From assembly GCF_905372115.1 (NCBI RefSeq), contig NZ_CAJPNR010000007.1:4452-68451 (forward strand): 64,000 nt of DNA, in the 5' to 3' direction. This DNA comes from an uncultured Streptococcus sp. GTDB taxonomy: Bacteria; Bacillota; Bacilli; Lactobacillales; Streptococcaceae. The notes under the pieces were generated by a model. That model saw nothing but the letters and a program-made list of their open reading frames with translations, was not told the origin of the DNA and made no database searches. A program made the position numbers and the translations under genes. Every line of letters starts with the position of its first letter. Position 1 is the stretch's first letter. Positions 12,305 through 22,068 of this stretch are shown here, piece by piece.

Positions 12305-12928
12305 ATGATGATTGTTATTGATTATGACGCGGGAAATACTGCCAATGTCCTCCGTGCTCTGGCTCAGGTCGGAGTAGCAGCGCGTCTGTCAGCTGTTCCG
12401 CAGGAAATTTTAGCTGCCGATGGTTTGATTTTACCAGGTGTCGGTGCTTTTCCTGCGGCTATGCAGGAGTTGGAAAGGCGAGGGCTGGTCTCCGTTATCC
12501 AGCAGGCGGTGGCTGATGGCAAGCCTCTCTTGGGCATTTGCTTAGGCATGCAGCTCCTGCTGGAGTCTGGATTGGAGAATGGTCAAAGCTCTGGACTGGG
12601 CTTGATTCCAGGTGTTTGCCGCCGGATTCCGGATCAGGCTGGTCTGCCTGTGCCTCACATGGGCTGGAATGACTTACAGGTCCAGCAGTCGTCTGCTTTG
12701 ACAGCTGATCTTGAGGGCCAGTCAGTCTATTTCGTCCATAGCTACTATACGGATGTTCCGGAGGAGTACTTGGATGTGACGTCTGATTATGGGCTGCCTA
12801 TCCCAGCTATGATTCATAGAGGTTCGGTCTTTGGCTGTCAGTTTCACCCAGAAAAGTCTGGCGCTGTAGGTCTCGGTATCCTAGAGAAGTTTAAGGAGTA
12901 TGTCTATGAAAATACTGCCCGCTATTGA
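12305..12928 (+). CDS. hisH: Imidazole glycerol phosphate synthase glutamine amidotransferase subunit
   Basis: A class I glutamine amidotransferase (207 residues) that passes ammonia to HisF. The nucleophile C79 lies in [11 protein letters not shown], and the His-Glu pair is in [12 protein letters not shown] choose ATG 12305 because an in-frame GTG at 12284 sits in front of the Shine-Dalgarno AAAGGAG (12287-12293), which would then be coding. A second ATG at 12308 is equally possible. The last 23 bases overlap hisA. Confidence 0.94.
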   Translation: MMIVIDYDAGNTANVLRALAQVGVAARLSAVPQEILAADGLILPGVGAFPAAMQELERRGLVSVIQQAVADGKPLLGICLGMQLLLESGLENGQSSGLGLIPGVCRRIPDQAGLPVPHMGWNDLQVQQSSALTADLEGQSVYFVHSYYTDVPEEYLDVTSDYGLPIPAMIHRGSVFGCQFHPEKSGAVGLGILEKFKEYVYENTARY

Positions 12929-13628
12929 TATCAAAGACGGCCAGGCCGTCCGCCTTTTTAAAGGGGATTTTAGCCAGAAGACGGTAGTCAATCCCGATGT
13001 CTTGAAGCAAGCTCGAGTTTTCAAAGAAGCCGGGGTTACCATGATTCATGTGGTTGACTTGGACGGAGCCTTAGAAGGTCGGGCGGCCAATCGGGATTTG
13101 ATTGCCCGAATTAAGTCGGAGACTGGTCTAGCTATCCAAGTCGGGGGTGGTATCCGCAGTCTGGAGCAGATTGAAGATTACCTGGCGGTTGGCATTGACC
13201 GTGTCATCATAGGCTCTATGGCTGTGAAGAATCCTGAATTTGTTGAGGCCGCACTGGAGCGCTTTGGAAGCAGCAAAATCGTGATTGGCATTGATGCGAA
13301 AGCAGGGCTGGTTGCAACTGAGGGTTGGCTGGAAACCAGCAATCAGGACTATATCAGCCTAGCATTGGCCATGGAAAAAATCGGCGTCCGTCTCTTTGTC
13401 TATACGGATGTGGATCGAGACGGGACTCTTACTGGCCCCAATATCCAGCATTACCAAAAATTGCTGGAAGCGCTCAAGGATGCTCAAGTCATTGCCTCTG
13501 GCGGCATTCAGTCAGCAGAGGATTTGGAAAAGCTGAAAAAGCTGGGCTTGGCTGGTGCCATTGTGGGCAAGGCCTATTACAGTGGACGAGTTAGCCTAGA
13601 GCAGATCAAGGAAGCAGAAAGGAGCTAG
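12906..13628 (+). CDS. hisA: ProFAR isomerase
   Basis: A (beta/alpha)8 barrel of 240 residues that opens the ribose ring of ProFAR to PRFAR. The catalytic aspartates D8 ([10 protein letters not shown]) and D130 (VIGIDAKAG) and the phosphate-binding IQVGGGIR and IASGGI loops are visible. The start at 12906 is preferred over the in-frame ATG at 12900, since AAGGAG (12893-12898) leaves 7 bases before 12906 but only 1 before 12900. Confidence 0.96.
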   Translation: MKILPAIDIKDGQAVRLFKGDFSQKTVVNPDVLKQARVFKEAGVTMIHVVDLDGALEGRAANRDLIARIKSETGLAIQVGGGIRSLEQIEDYLAVGIDRVIIGSMAVKNPEFVEAALERFGSSKIVIGIDAKAGLVATEGWLETSNQDYISLALAMEKIGVRLFVYTDVDRDGTLTGPNIQHYQKLLEALKDAQVIASGGIQSAEDLEKLKKLGLAGAIVGKAYYSGRVSLEQIKEAERS

Positions 13629-13630
13629 CC

Positions 13631-14389
13631 ATGCTGAAAAAACGAATCATTCCTTGTCTGGATGTCAAGGACGGTCGGGTGGTCAAGGGCATCAACTTTG
13701 TCAATCTGACTGATGTGGGCGATCCAGTTGATGCTGCCAAGGCCTACTATGAAGCCGGCTGTGATGAGTTGGTCTTTCTGGACATTACAGCCACCCACGA
13801 GGAGCGGGACACGACGGTCGAGATGGTCCGGCGCGTGGCGGAGCAGGTTTTCATTCCCTTTACCGTTGGTGGAGGAATTCGTACGGTTGAGGACATGAAG
13901 CGGATGCTCCAGGCTGGGGCGGATAAGGTTGCGGTTAATTCATCAGCACTGGCAAATCCTCAGCTTTTAGCTGACTGTGCTGAAAAATTCGGCAGTCAAT
14001 GCGTGGTGCTGGCCGTGGATGCTAAGAAAGAAGCGGATGGTAGCTGGCATGTCTATCTGGCTGGCGGCCGCAAGGACAGCAGTCGCGACCTGTTAGACTG
14101 GGTTCAAGAAGCTGTCAGTCTTGGAGCGGGGGAAATTCTTTTGACCAGTATGGACAAGGATGGGACCAAGTCTGGTTTTGACTTGCCAATGCTGGAAGAC
14201 GTCTCTCAAGTGGTTTCCGTTCCTATCATCGCCTCTGGTGGTGCTGGCAGTAGCCAGCATATCCTAGAAGTTTTTGAAAAGACTGCAGTGACGGGTGCTT
14301 TGGCAGCCTCGATTTTCCATTATGGGCAGGTCTCCATCTCAGAGACCAAAAAAGCCATGCAAGCAGCTGGATTGGAGGTGCGCATCTGA
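13631..14389 (+). CDS. hisF: Imidazole glycerol phosphate synthase cyclase subunit
   Basis: The cyclase partner of HisH (252 residues), converting PRFAR and ammonia to imidazole glycerol phosphate and AICAR. Catalytic D11 ([11 protein letters not shown]) and D130 (LAVDAKKE) are in the expected places, with the phosphate-binding TVGGGIR and IASGGAG loops. It starts 2 bases after hisA and overlaps hisI by one base (TGATG). Confidence 0.97.
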   Translation: MLKKRIIPCLDVKDGRVVKGINFVNLTDVGDPVDAAKAYYEAGCDELVFLDITATHEERDTTVEMVRRVAEQVFIPFTVGGGIRTVEDMKRMLQAGADKVAVNSSALANPQLLADCAEKFGSQCVVLAVDAKKEADGSWHVYLAGGRKDSSRDLLDWVQEAVSLGAGEILLTSMDKDGTKSGFDLPMLEDVSQVVSVPIIASGGAGSSQHILEVFEKTAVTGALAASIFHYGQVSISETKKAMQAAGLEVRI

Positions 14390-14733
14390 TGACAGAAGTA
14401 AAGTTAGATTTTCAAAAGCAAGGCGGTCTTATACCTGCCATTATCCTAGACCACACCAGCAAAGAAGTCCTTATGCTGGCCTATCTCAATGAAGAAGCCT
14501 ACCATCTGACTCGCACCAGCGGTCAGATGTGGTACTGGAGCCGGTCACGTCAGGAACTTTGGCATAAGGGGGCCACTAGCGGCCACTACCAGACTGTCAA
14601 AAAAATCACAGCTGATTGCGACCTAGATACCCTGCTGATCGAGGTAGACCAGCTGGGAGCAGCCTGCCATACCGGTGCTAAATCCTGCTTTTTTCATACA
14701 ATCTGGGATGAAGAAGATGGCCAAACTGACTAA
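14389..14733 (+). CDS. hisI: Phosphoribosyl-AMP cyclohydrolase
   Basis: Opens the adenine ring of PR-AMP. This is the monofunctional 114-residue form, with PR-ATP pyrophosphatase encoded separately by hisE. Conserved parts are [24 protein letters not shown], the metal-site region [11 protein letters not shown] and the C-terminal cysteine motif [11 protein letters not shown]. It closes the tightly packed part of the operon. A 126-base gap follows. Confidence 0.97.
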   Translation: MTEVKLDFQKQGGLIPAIILDHTSKEVLMLAYLNEEAYHLTRTSGQMWYWSRSRQELWHKGATSGHYQTVKKITADCDLDTLLIEVDQLGAACHTGAKSCFFHTIWDEEDGQTD

Positions 14734-14807
14734 AAGCTCCCTTGCTTTAGTACTTGGTTAATGCAAAAATAAAACTAAGAAGTTAGTATCGAGCTTCCGG
14801 CCTGCCA

Positions 14808-14836
14808 TTGGAAAGAATTGCTTTTTATAGTAAAAT
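14808..14836 (+). promoter_or_regulatory. Predicted internal promoter for hisE-hisK
   Basis: TTGGAA (14808-14813), a 17-base spacer and TAAAAT (14831-14836) in the only long gap of the his cluster. It could drive hisE, hisK and the GNAT gene independently of the T-box. Confidence 0.55.
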
Positions 14837-14859
14837 AAGGACAGTAACAAGGAGATACT

Positions 14860-15174
14860 ATGTTAGAAACCCTCTATCAAGAAGCCCTCAAACGCAAAAA
14901 AGAGCCCAAGGAAGGCTCCTATACCAGCTATCTCTATGACAAGGGGCTGGACAAGATTCTCAAAAAAGTCGGTGAAGAAGCGACTGAAGTGGTCATTGCG
15001 GCTAAAAATGCTGATAAGAATGAGATGGCCAATGAGACAGCTGATCTGCTCTACCATCTGGCGGTTGCTCTCGTCGAGACTGGCGTCAGTCTGGAAGAGG
15101 TAGAGGCCGTCCTTCAGGCCCGTCAAGGCAAGCAGAGCCGGATTCACGACCGACCTGAAATTGACCAATACTAA
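14860..15174 (+). CDS. hisE: Phosphoribosyl-ATP pyrophosphatase
   Basis: A MazG-fold pyrophosphohydrolase (104 residues) that converts PR-ATP to PR-AMP. Typical features are SYTSYLYDKGLDKILKKVGEEATEV and the acidic metal site with AKN..D.NEMANETADLLYHLAV. GGAG lies 6 bases ahead of the ATG. It is separated from hisI by 126 bases with a promoter-like sequence, so it may be partly uncoupled from the upstream operon. Confidence 0.96.
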   Translation: MLETLYQEALKRKKEPKEGSYTSYLYDKGLDKILKKVGEEATEVVIAAKNADKNEMANETADLLYHLAVALVETGVSLEEVEAVLQARQGKQSRIHDRPEIDQY

Positions 15175-15207
15175 AGGGACACAAGATTTGCAGAAAGGCG
15201 GCCCAGC

Positions 15208-15957
15208 ATGCGCGACAACCATCTTCATACCTATTTTTCCTATGATTCTGAGGCAGATTTCTGTGACTATCTGGACCATTACGAGGGCGAGATTGTCACC
15301 ACTGAACACTATGATTTGTCTAACCCCTACCCTTACGAAGCTGCCTCGCCCCACGATGATGTGCCTGACTATGAGGCCTATTCAGCAAAAATAGCAGAGC
15401 TGAACCAGCAATATGGCAACCGCATCAAAAAGGGGATTGAAATTGGCTATTACGCTCCGCGTAAAGACGATATCCTAGCCTTCCTAGCGGACAAGGACTA
15501 CGACTTGAAACTATTGTCTGTCCACCACAATGGCAGTTTTGACTATCTGGAAGATCCGGTCCTGCAGCTGGATAAGATGGAGCTGATTCCCTCCTATCTG
15601 AGAGAGTTAGAGGAGGCTATTGAGGCTGTGCCAGCAGATGTACTAGCTCACTTTGACTATGGTTTTCGCAAATTTGTGCTTACCGTAGAGGAGTTAAAAA
15701 CTTTTGAACCAGAGCTGCGACAGCTTTTTCAAAAGATGATTGACCATGGTCTGGCTTTTGAGCTCAACTGCAAGTCCATGTATCTATATGATCATGAGGA
15801 ACTTTTTATCTACGCTCTTTCGCTAGTCAAGGAGCTGGGCGGCCAGCGTTTTTCAGTGGGATCGGATGGCCACAAGCTGGAGCATTTCCGATTACAGTTT
15901 GACCGAGTTTCCAAAATCTTAGCGGAGGCTGGCATAGGTGAGAAGCAGTTGATCTAG
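15208..15957 (+). CDS. hisK: Histidinol-phosphatase, PHP family
   Basis: Removes the phosphate of histidinol phosphate before the HisD steps. It is a 249-residue PHP-family metallophosphatase. The N-terminal NHLHTYFSYDSEADF supplies the HxH metal ligands, KKGIEIGYY and LLSVHHNGSFDY carry further ligands, and VGSDGHKLEHF closes the site. It supplies the phosphatase that the short HisB lacks. Spacing to hisE (33 bases) suggests one transcript. Confidence 0.93.
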   Translation: MRDNHLHTYFSYDSEADFCDYLDHYEGEIVTTEHYDLSNPYPYEAASPHDDVPDYEAYSAKIAELNQQYGNRIKKGIEIGYYAPRKDDILAFLADKDYDLKLLSVHHNGSFDYLEDPVLQLDKMELIPSYLRELEEAIEAVPADVLAHFDYGFRKFVLTVEELKTFEPELRQLFQKMIDHGLAFELNCKSMYLYDHEELFIYALSLVKELGGQRFSVGSDGHKLEHFRLQFDRVSKILAEAGIGEKQLI

Positions 15958-15968
15958 AAGGAGAAATC

Positions 15969-16439
15969 ATGGCTAAGATTAGGCCCTTAAAATCAGAGGA
16001 AATCCCACTCCTAGAGGAATTTCTTTACCAAGCTATTTTTATTCCCCAAGGTCTAGCACCGCTGCCCAGAAGTATCTTGAATGAGCCAGAACTAGAAATG
16101 TATATCAAGGACTTTGGTCAGCAACCAGATGATTGGGCTTTAGCGGCAGAAGTGGCCGGCCGGCTGGTCGGAGCCGTTTGGGTTCGTATCATGAAAGATT
16201 ATGGCTATTATAACGACCGGACGCCCTCTCTATCCATTTCATTCCTGCCTGAGTTCAGGGGTCAAGGTCTAGGGCAGCAGTTGATGACGGCCATGCTGGA
16301 CTTGCTCAAGGCCAAAGGCTATCCAGGTGTCTCCCTCTCCGTTTCCAAAAACAATCCCGCTCTTCGCTTTTATCAAAGACTGGGCTTTGTCACGGTTGAA
16401 GAGAGGGAAGATGATTATTTGATGCTGTGCCGATTGTAG
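15969..16439 (+). CDS. GNAT family N-acetyltransferase
   Basis: A 156-residue GNAT protein. The acetyl-CoA loop is visible as LPEFRGQGLGQQLMTAML, and the NNPALRFYQRLGF motif is near the C-terminus. It starts 11 bases after hisK with AGAAGGAG and ends at a rho-independent terminator, so it is the last gene of the his transcript. Substrate unknown. Confidence 0.85.
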   Translation: MAKIRPLKSEEIPLLEEFLYQAIFIPQGLAPLPRSILNEPELEMYIKDFGQQPDDWALAAEVAGRLVGAVWVRIMKDYGYYNDRTPSLSISFLPEFRGQGLGQQLMTAMLDLLKAKGYPGVSLSVSKNNPALRFYQRLGFVTVEEREDDYLMLCRL

Positions 16440-16449
16440 CAAGAAGCAA

Positions 16450-16475
16450 GACCGCCCAAACGAGCGGTCTTTTTG
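16450..16475 (+). terminator. Rho-independent terminator of the his region
   Basis: GACCGC (16450-16455) pairs with GCGGTC (16464-16469), followed by TTTTT, 10 bases after the GNAT stop. Confidence 0.85.
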
Positions 16476-16533
16476 TATTATCGTGTGTTCTAGATGGAAA
16501 CTCAATTTTGACTAAGTTTTCTCCTTCAAAAGA

Positions 16534-16561
16534 AAAAAGCCTGGATTTTTCCAGGCTTTTT
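16534..16561. terminator. Bidirectional terminator
   Basis: AAAAAGCCTGG (16534-16544) pairs with CCAGGCTTTTT (16551-16561). It ends the minus-strand DUF3042 gene and backs up the his terminator. Confidence 0.85.
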
Positions 16562-16577
16562 AGTGAAATGTGCAGGC

Positions 16578-16748
16578 TTAGTGTGCTACACGTTTGCGAG
16601 CTGCTTTTTTACGGTTTTCTTCGATGAAAGCCGCTTTTTGTTCTTCAGGTTCGATGACTTTTTTCTTGACTGCATATACTGCGCCTGCCACAGCAGCAAC
16701 AGTAGCCGCAACTCCTGTAAGAACGCCTTTTCCAAATCCTTTAGCCAT
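16578..16748 (-). CDS. DUF3042 family small membrane protein
   Basis: A 56-residue protein starting MAKGFGKGVLTGVAATVAAV. A glycine/alanine-rich hydrophobic segment (about residues 8-27) is followed by a basic, charged tail (KKKVIEPEEQ, RKKAARKRVAH). This is the DUF3042 pattern of Firmicutes. AAAGGAG lies 7 bases upstream of its ATG. It is divergent from miaA and ends at the bidirectional terminator. Function unknown; probably a single-pass membrane protein. Confidence 0.85.
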   Translation of the reverse strand: MAKGFGKGVLTGVAATVAAVAGAVYAVKKKVIEPEEQKAAFIEENRKKAARKRVAH

Positions 16749-16761
16749 GTGATTTCTCCTT

Positions 16762-16790
16762 TTCTGAACTTTTATTATTTATGTTATAAT
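16762..16790 (+). promoter_or_regulatory. Promoter of miaA (extended -10)
   Basis: TTCTGA (16762-16767), a 17-base spacer, then TGTTATAAT with the -10 at 16785-16790. Confidence 0.65.
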
Positions 16791-16830
16791 TAATAGTAAC
16801 GAAAAATCAAAATTTTTTCAAGGAAAAAAG

Positions 16831-17715
16831 ATGAAAACCAAGATAATTGTGATAGTGGGGCCTACAGCAGTTGGAAAAACAGCTCTGAGTATCGAGGTAG
16901 CCAAGCGCTTCAATGGCCAAATCATCAGCGGTGACAGCCAGCAGGTCTATCGTGGCTTAGATATTGGCACGGCTAAGATTCGTCCGGAGGAGCAAGAGGG
17001 CATTCCCCATCATCTGCTGGATGTGCGGGAGGTTGGAGAGAGCTACTCTGCCTATGATTTTGTGACTGAGGCAGCTCAGGCTATTCGTGAGATTGAGTCT
17101 CAAGGTCAGCTTCCCATCATTTGCGGTGGCACAGGGCTCTATATCCAGAGCTTGCTCGAGGGCTATCATCTGGGCGGCTCCGTCCCTCACGAGGAGATTC
17201 TGGTCTATCGGGCGCAGCTAGACAGTTGGTCAGATGAGGCTTTGTTTGGAAAAATAGCAGAGCTGGGTATCGAAATTCCACAGATGAATCGACGTAGGGC
17301 TATGAGGGCGCTGGAGATTGCTCAGTTAGGTGGTCAACTAGAAAACAGCCAGCCAGATTATGAAGCTTTGTTGATTTGTCTAGATGATGAGCGGGATCGA
17401 CTTTATGAGCGAATCAATCAGCGGGTTGATCTGATGATAGAAGCCGGACTTTTAGAAGAAGCTCGCTGGCTGTTTGAGCAGGCTCCAACCAGTCAAGCCA
17501 GCAAGGGTATCGGCTACAAGGAACTTTTCCCCTACTTTGAAGGTCAGATGAGCCTAGAAGAGGCTGTGGATAAGCTCAAACAGAATACCCGCCGTTTCGC
17601 CAAGCGCCAGCTGACTTGGTTTCGCAACCGGATGTCCGTGACTTTTTATCAGGTGGGAAATCCAGACTATAAAAATCAGGTCATGGAAGACATCAAGAAT
17701 TTTCTGGACAAGTAG
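16831..17715 (+). CDS. miaA: tRNA dimethylallyltransferase
   Basis: Adds a dimethylallyl group to A37 of tRNAs that read UNN codons. It has 294 residues, with the P-loop GPTAVGKT at 10-17, [15 protein letters not shown], the catalytic [13 protein letters not shown] region, RRRAMRALE and the tRNA-binding [16 protein letters not shown] block. It heads the miaA-hflX-unknown-rnz-SDR cluster conserved in streptococci. Confidence 0.97.
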   Translation: MKTKIIVIVGPTAVGKTALSIEVAKRFNGQIISGDSQQVYRGLDIGTAKIRPEEQEGIPHHLLDVREVGESYSAYDFVTEAAQAIREIESQGQLPIICGGTGLYIQSLLEGYHLGGSVPHEEILVYRAQLDSWSDEALFGKIAELGIEIPQMNRRRAMRALEIAQLGGQLENSQPDYEALLICLDDERDRLYERINQRVDLMIEAGLLEEARWLFEQAPTSQASKGIGYKELFPYFEGQMSLEEAVDKLKQNTRRFAKRQLTWFRNRMSVTFYQVGNPDYKNQVMEDIKNFLDK

Positions 17716-17746
17716 CTGGCTGACCAAATCTTAGTAAGGATATGAG

Positions 17747-18985
17747 ATGATAGAAACAGAGAAAAAAACAGAGCGTGTCTTTCTGGTCGGTGTGGAACTG
17801 GCAGACACGGAGAATTTTGACCTATCTATGGAGGAGCTGCAAAGTCTAGCTAAGACTGCAGGAGCTGAGGTAGTCGGCTCCTATAGCCAGAAGCGGGAAA
17901 AGTATGACAGCAAGACCTTTGTCGGATCTGGCAAGTTAGAAGAAATCCGACAGATGGTTGATGCCGAAGAGATTTCGACTGTCATTGTCAATAATCGCCT
18001 GACACCTCGGCAAAATGTCAATCTGGAGGAAAACTTGAGCGTTAAGGTCATTGACCGTATGCAGCTGATTTTGGATATTTTTGCCATGAGAGCTAGGAGT
18101 CATGAGGGCAAGCTGCAAGTTCATTTGGCCCAGCTCAAGTACCTCCTGCCTCGCTTGGTTGGGCAGGGTATTATGCTCAGCCGTCAGGCAGGTGGAATTG
18201 GCTCCCGCGGGCCTGGTGAAAGCCAGCTGGAGCTCAATCGACGCAGTGTCCGCAATCAGATTCATGATATTGAGCGCCAGCTCAAGGCAGTGGAGAAAAA
18301 TCGGGCTACCGTTCGTGAAAAACGGCTAGAATCCAGTATTTTCAAAATCGGTCTCATTGGCTATACCAATGCTGGAAAGTCCACTATTATGAACTGCTTG
18401 ACCAGCAAGAGCCAGTATGAGGCGGACGAACTCTTTGCGACGCTAGATGCCACGACCAAGAACATCAACCTCAGTGGCCAGCTCAATGTCACGCTGACGG
18501 ACACAGTTGGCTTCATTCAGGATTTGCCTACAGAGCTAGTATCCAGCTTTAAATCCACACTGGAAGAGAGTAAAAATGTCGATTTGCTGGTCCATGTTAT
18601 TGACGCCAGCGACCCTCATCATGAGGAGCACGAAAAGACTGTCCTCGACATCATGAAAGAGCTGGACATGCTGGATATTCCCCGGCTGACTCTCTATAAC
18701 AAAGCGGATAGGGCGGAGGATTTTACTCCGACCTTGACTCCTTATTCTTTGATTTCGGCTAAGGCGGAAAATAGCAGAGCTCTTTTACAGCAAGTCCTGC
18801 TGGAGCGGATGAAAGAGCTCTTTTTGCCTTTTACTATCAAGGTAGCGCCGGCTAAAGCCTATAAAATTCATGATTTAGAGAAAGTCGCAATTATGGGGAA
18901 CCGAGAATACATAGACGATGTCGAAACCATTTCAGGTTGGATTGCCGAGAAAAACAAATGGAAACTGGAAGAATTTTATGACTGA
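17747..18985 (+). CDS. hflX: GTPase HflX
   Basis: A ribosome-associated GTPase (412 residues) that helps split or rescue stalled ribosomes under stress. The N-terminal HflX domain includes VGSGKLEEI and the glycine-rich GGIGSRGPGESQLELNRR. The G domain begins near residue 204 with GYTNAGKST, then DTVGFIQDLP and NKAD. The last 8 bases overlap the next gene. Confidence 0.96.
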   Translation: MIETEKKTERVFLVGVELADTENFDLSMEELQSLAKTAGAEVVGSYSQKREKYDSKTFVGSGKLEEIRQMVDAEEISTVIVNNRLTPRQNVNLEENLSVKVIDRMQLILDIFAMRARSHEGKLQVHLAQLKYLLPRLVGQGIMLSRQAGGIGSRGPGESQLELNRRSVRNQIHDIERQLKAVEKNRATVREKRLESSIFKIGLIGYTNAGKSTIMNCLTSKSQYEADELFATLDATTKNINLSGQLNVTLTDTVGFIQDLPTELVSSFKSTLEESKNVDLLVHVIDASDPHHEEHEKTVLDIMKELDMLDIPRLTLYNKADRAEDFTPTLTPYSLISAKAENSRALLQQVLLERMKELFLPFTIKVAPAKAYKIHDLEKVAIMGNREYIDDVETISGWIAEKNKWKLEEFYD

Positions 18986-19601
18986 TTATATTGACTTGGC
19001 CCTCAAATACGGCGGTTTTACTAGTCTAGACAGGGTCTACTTAGAGCAAGTATTGGCTGGCCTGACAGAGGAGCAGAAGCGTAGTTTCATCACACCGCCG
19101 CCCAGCGTTATCAATGCTTACTTTGCTGAGCTTTATCAAAAGAAAAGTCCGGAAGCCGCAACAGCCTATTTTCTAGAAATTACTCAAGCGCTGGACTTGT
19201 GGAATGCGGAGCCTAGCTTTGTAGAAAGCAAGCCTTTTGTACGACTTAATCTATCTGGCAAGTCCTATGGATTTTGCTATGAGAGTGAGGAAGTCGGCTT
19301 GGTCTTCCCTGAAAAGCCAGAGCCGGTAACAGACGACTTGCTCTTTGAAATTGCTCAAGTCTTTTCACAATACTTGGTCTATGAAGAAGCTGGGAGAATA
19401 AAAATGGTGCCTCTCAAATCTGAGTCGCAAGTCGTGGACAGTCAGGCGCTGACTGCTTTGACAGATTGGCAGCAGCTAGCAGATGGCAGCCAGAGAGTTC
19501 TGGGCTACAATCAAGATGAAGTCAGTCAGCTGGCCCAGGCCTATGCTGGCAGAAAATACTATCACTCGCAGAATCGCTCTGCCATGATTTATATCATTTA
19601 G
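18978..19601 (+). CDS. Conserved streptococcal hypothetical protein
   Basis: 207 residues, not assigned to a functional family. The ATG at 18978 overlaps the hflX stop (ATGACTGA), which fixes the start. It is soluble, with no signal peptide or membrane segment. Stretches include [27 protein letters not shown] and a C-terminal [21 protein letters not shown]. The place between hflX and rnz is conserved in relatives, where it is sometimes labelled cystathionine beta-lyase; I see no PLP-enzyme motif to support that. Confidence 0.75.
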   Translation: MTDYIDLALKYGGFTSLDRVYLEQVLAGLTEEQKRSFITPPPSVINAYFAELYQKKSPEAATAYFLEITQALDLWNAEPSFVESKPFVRLNLSGKSYGFCYESEEVGLVFPEKPEPVTDDLLFEIAQVFSQYLVYEEAGRIKMVPLKSESQVVDSQALTALTDWQQLADGSQRVLGYNQDEVSQLAQAYAGRKYYHSQNRSAMIYII

Positions 19602-19611
19602 AAAGAAGAAC

Positions 19612-20541
19612 ATGCAATTACAATTTTTAGGAACCGGAGCCGGTCAGCCCTCCAAGGCTCGCAATGTGTCCAGCCTTGTCCTCAAGCTTTTGGATGAAAT
19701 CAATGAGGTCTGGATGTTTGACTGCGGTGAAGGAACCCAGCACCAGATTTTGGAGACGACGATTAAACCCCGCAAAATCAGCAAGATTTTTATCACGCAT
19801 CTGCATGGCGACCATATTTTTGGCCTGCCAGGTTTTCTATCCAGTCGTTCTTTTCAGGCTAATGAAGAGCAAACAGACCTAGAGATTTTCGGTCCCAAGG
19901 GTATTAAGAACTTTGTCCTATCTAGCCTGCGCGTGTCTGGTTCCCGCCTGCCTTATAGGATTGATTTTCATGAGTTTGATGAAAACAGCCTGGGCAAGAT
20001 TCTGGAAACGGACAAATTCACTGTTTATGCGGATAAGCTGGATCACACGATTTTCTGTGTGGGTTATCGGGTCATGCAGAAAGATTTGGAAGGAACGCTG
20101 GATGCGGACAAGCTGCGGGCAGCAGGCGTTCCCTTTGGTCCCCTCTTTGGTAAAGTCAAGAACGGTCAGGATATCGTACTAGATGATGGAACCAAAATCA
20201 TCGCAGCTGACTATATCTCAGCCCCTCGTCCGGGCAAGACCATTACTATTCTGGGTGATACTAGGAAGACTGCTGCCAGTGTCCGCCTGGCTGTATCAGC
20301 AGATGTGCTGGTCCATGAAGCGACCTATGGCAAGGGAGACGAAAAGTTGGCCCGAAATCATGGTCATTCGACCAATATGCAGGCTGCAGAAGTAGCCAAG
20401 GAAGCTGGTGCCAAGCGCCTCCTTCTGAATCATATCAGTGCCCGCTTTCTAGCAAAGGACATCAGCCAAATGCGCCGAGATGCTAGCGCTGTCTTTGAAA
20501 AGGTCCATGTGGTTAAGGACTTGGAAGAGGTGGAGTTGTGA
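19612..20541 (+). CDS. rnz: Ribonuclease Z
   Basis: The tRNA 3'-end endonuclease (309 residues, the short form). It is a metallo-beta-lactamase fold with the motif THLHGDH (H63, H65, D67, H68), [17 protein letters not shown] at the N-terminus, LGDTRKT and HEATYG in the middle, and LLNHISARF at the third metal site. It overlaps the next gene by 4 bases. Confidence 0.96.
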   Translation: MQLQFLGTGAGQPSKARNVSSLVLKLLDEINEVWMFDCGEGTQHQILETTIKPRKISKIFITHLHGDHIFGLPGFLSSRSFQANEEQTDLEIFGPKGIKNFVLSSLRVSGSRLPYRIDFHEFDENSLGKILETDKFTVYADKLDHTIFCVGYRVMQKDLEGTLDADKLRAAGVPFGPLFGKVKNGQDIVLDDGTKIIAADYISAPRPGKTITILGDTRKTAASVRLAVSADVLVHEATYGKGDEKLARNHGHSTNMQAAEVAKEAGAKRLLLNHISARFLAKDISQMRRDASAVFEKVHVVKDLEEVEL

Positions 20542-21293
20542 GAAATATCATCATCACAGGAGCTAGCGGTGGGTTGGCTCAGGAAATGGTTAAGCTCTTA
20601 CCCCATGACCGACTGATTTTGGTAGGAAGGAGCAAGGCTAAGCTGGAAAAATTATATGGACAAAAAGAAAACCTTGATCTAGTGGAGCTGGATATTACAG
20701 ACAGCTCAGCCTTGGATAGCTTTGCTGAGCGGATTGACAGCCAGTATGGCCACATAGATGTCCTAGTCAATAACGCTGGCTATGGGATTTTTGAAGAATT
20801 TGATAAAATCAGCTCCAGCGATATCGAGGCCATGTTTGAAGTCAATACCTTTGCCCTGATGAACCTGTCCCGTATCTTTGGAGCTCGCATGAAGCAGGCA
20901 GGTCAAGGACATATCGTCAATATCGTTAGTATGGCCGGCCTCATTGCAAGTAGCAAGTCAAGTCTTTACTCAGCGACCAAGTTTGCAGCTATTGGCTTTT
21001 CTAATGCCCTGCGTTTGGAACTCCTGCCTTTTGGGGTTTATGTCATGACAGTTAATCCCGGTCCTATCAAAACAGCCTTTTTTGATCAGGCAGATCCGGA
21101 TGGTTCCTATGTAAAAGCAGTCGACAAGTATATCCTTGAGCCTGACTTTGTAGCGGACAAAATTGTCAGTTCCTTTGGTAAAAAGAAGCGGGAAATTAAT
21201 CTACCTGGGATTCTCAATCTAGCACACAAGATTTATACCCTTTTCCCAAGAATTGCCGACAAGTTGGCGGCCAATATGTTTAACTATAAGTGA
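20538..21293 (+). CDS. Short-chain dehydrogenase/reductase
   Basis: A 251-residue classical [12 protein letters not shown] cofactor loop at residues 6-14, NNAGYG, the catalytic S and YSATK (around residues 130-148), and NPGPIKTAF. It overlaps rnz (GTGA start). Substrate unknown. In related streptococci the recJ gene follows closely, whereas here about 15 kb intervenes. Confidence 0.9.
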   Translation: MRNIIITGASGGLAQEMVKLLPHDRLILVGRSKAKLEKLYGQKENLDLVELDITDSSALDSFAERIDSQYGHIDVLVNNAGYGIFEEFDKISSSDIEAMFEVNTFALMNLSRIFGARMKQAGQGHIVNIVSMAGLIASSKSSLYSATKFAAIGFSNALRLELLPFGVYVMTVNPGPIKTAFFDQADPDGSYVKAVDKYILEPDFVADKIVSSFGKKKREINLPGILNLAHKIYTLFPRIADKLAANMFNYK

Positions 21294-21299
21294 GGTTTT

Positions 21300-22010
21300 A
21301 TGATAGCTAATCTACAAGCTTACAAAGCTCATCTGCAGGCGCCTTGGGGCAAGCTTCAGTATGATATTGTTTTTGCCTTTCTTGTGTCGCTGAAGGACCA
21401 GAAAATTCTTGATTTCGGTAGCGGTTTTGGGATTGTGGCTGATTTTCTAGCGGAAAAGAACCAAGTGACTGCCATCGAGCCAAGCCCAGAAATGATTGCT
21501 GAGCGCAAGCAGGACTTTTCCTATGAGCAATTGCAAGGCAGTTTGAACCTTCTGCAAACATTTCCAGACCAGTCTTTTGATGTCATCATCTGTCATAATG
21601 TCTTAGAGTATGTATCAGACCCTGCTCTCTATTTAGCAGAATTTTCCCGCCTCTTAAAAAAAGACGGCAAAATTTCTCTGATCAGGCATCACGAGGTCGG
21701 GCGTATTATGCATACGGTGGTTTTTGAAAATGATCCAGAAAAGGCCCAGCAGCTTTTGGCGGGTGAGACATATCAAACCCACAGCATGGGAGCCGCTAAG
21801 GTTTATCAGATTCAGGAAGTGATTTCAGGTCTGCCTTTAGAAGTTGAGGATTATCAGGGAGTACGAATTTTTTACGGGCTGCAGGCCAATGAATATAAAA
21901 CTGCCCCTAACTGGGCTGAAAAGATGCTTGAGATGGAGCTGGCAGTCTGCAACCAATCTCCTTATCGGGACATCGCTGCCTTTCAGCATGTTTGGCTAGA
22001 CAAGTCCTAG
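21300..22010 (+). CDS. Class I SAM-dependent methyltransferase
   Basis: 236 residues with motif I LDFGSGFGIVADFLAEKN, an acidic residue after beta2 (AIEPSPEM), SFDVIICHNVLEYV as motif IV, and LKKDGKISLIRH. It resembles UbiE/Methyltransf_11 proteins. It starts 6 bases after the SDR stop, so the two are probably co-transcribed. Substrate unknown. Confidence 0.85.
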   Translation: MIANLQAYKAHLQAPWGKLQYDIVFAFLVSLKDQKILDFGSGFGIVADFLAEKNQVTAIEPSPEMIAERKQDFSYEQLQGSLNLLQTFPDQSFDVIICHNVLEYVSDPALYLAEFSRLLKKDGKISLIRHHEVGRIMHTVVFENDPEKAQQLLAGETYQTHSMGAAKVYQIQEVISGLPLEVEDYQGVRIFYGLQANEYKTAPNWAEKMLEMELAVCNQSPYRDIAAFQHVWLDKS

Positions 22011-22068
22011 GTCAAAGGAAAAAAGTGCTCATTTACATCTTAAACAAACCTCGTAAGGAGAAAGCTTG

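Noticed and set aside
14863..15354. Long minus-strand open frame (163 codons) antisense to hisE and hisK
   Set aside because: It lies wholly within two clear his genes, has no ribosome binding site or family motif, and arises from their codon bias.
18978..19601. Cystathionine beta-lyase, a label sometimes given to this gene
   Set aside because: No PLP-binding lysine motif or length match; kept as hypothetical.
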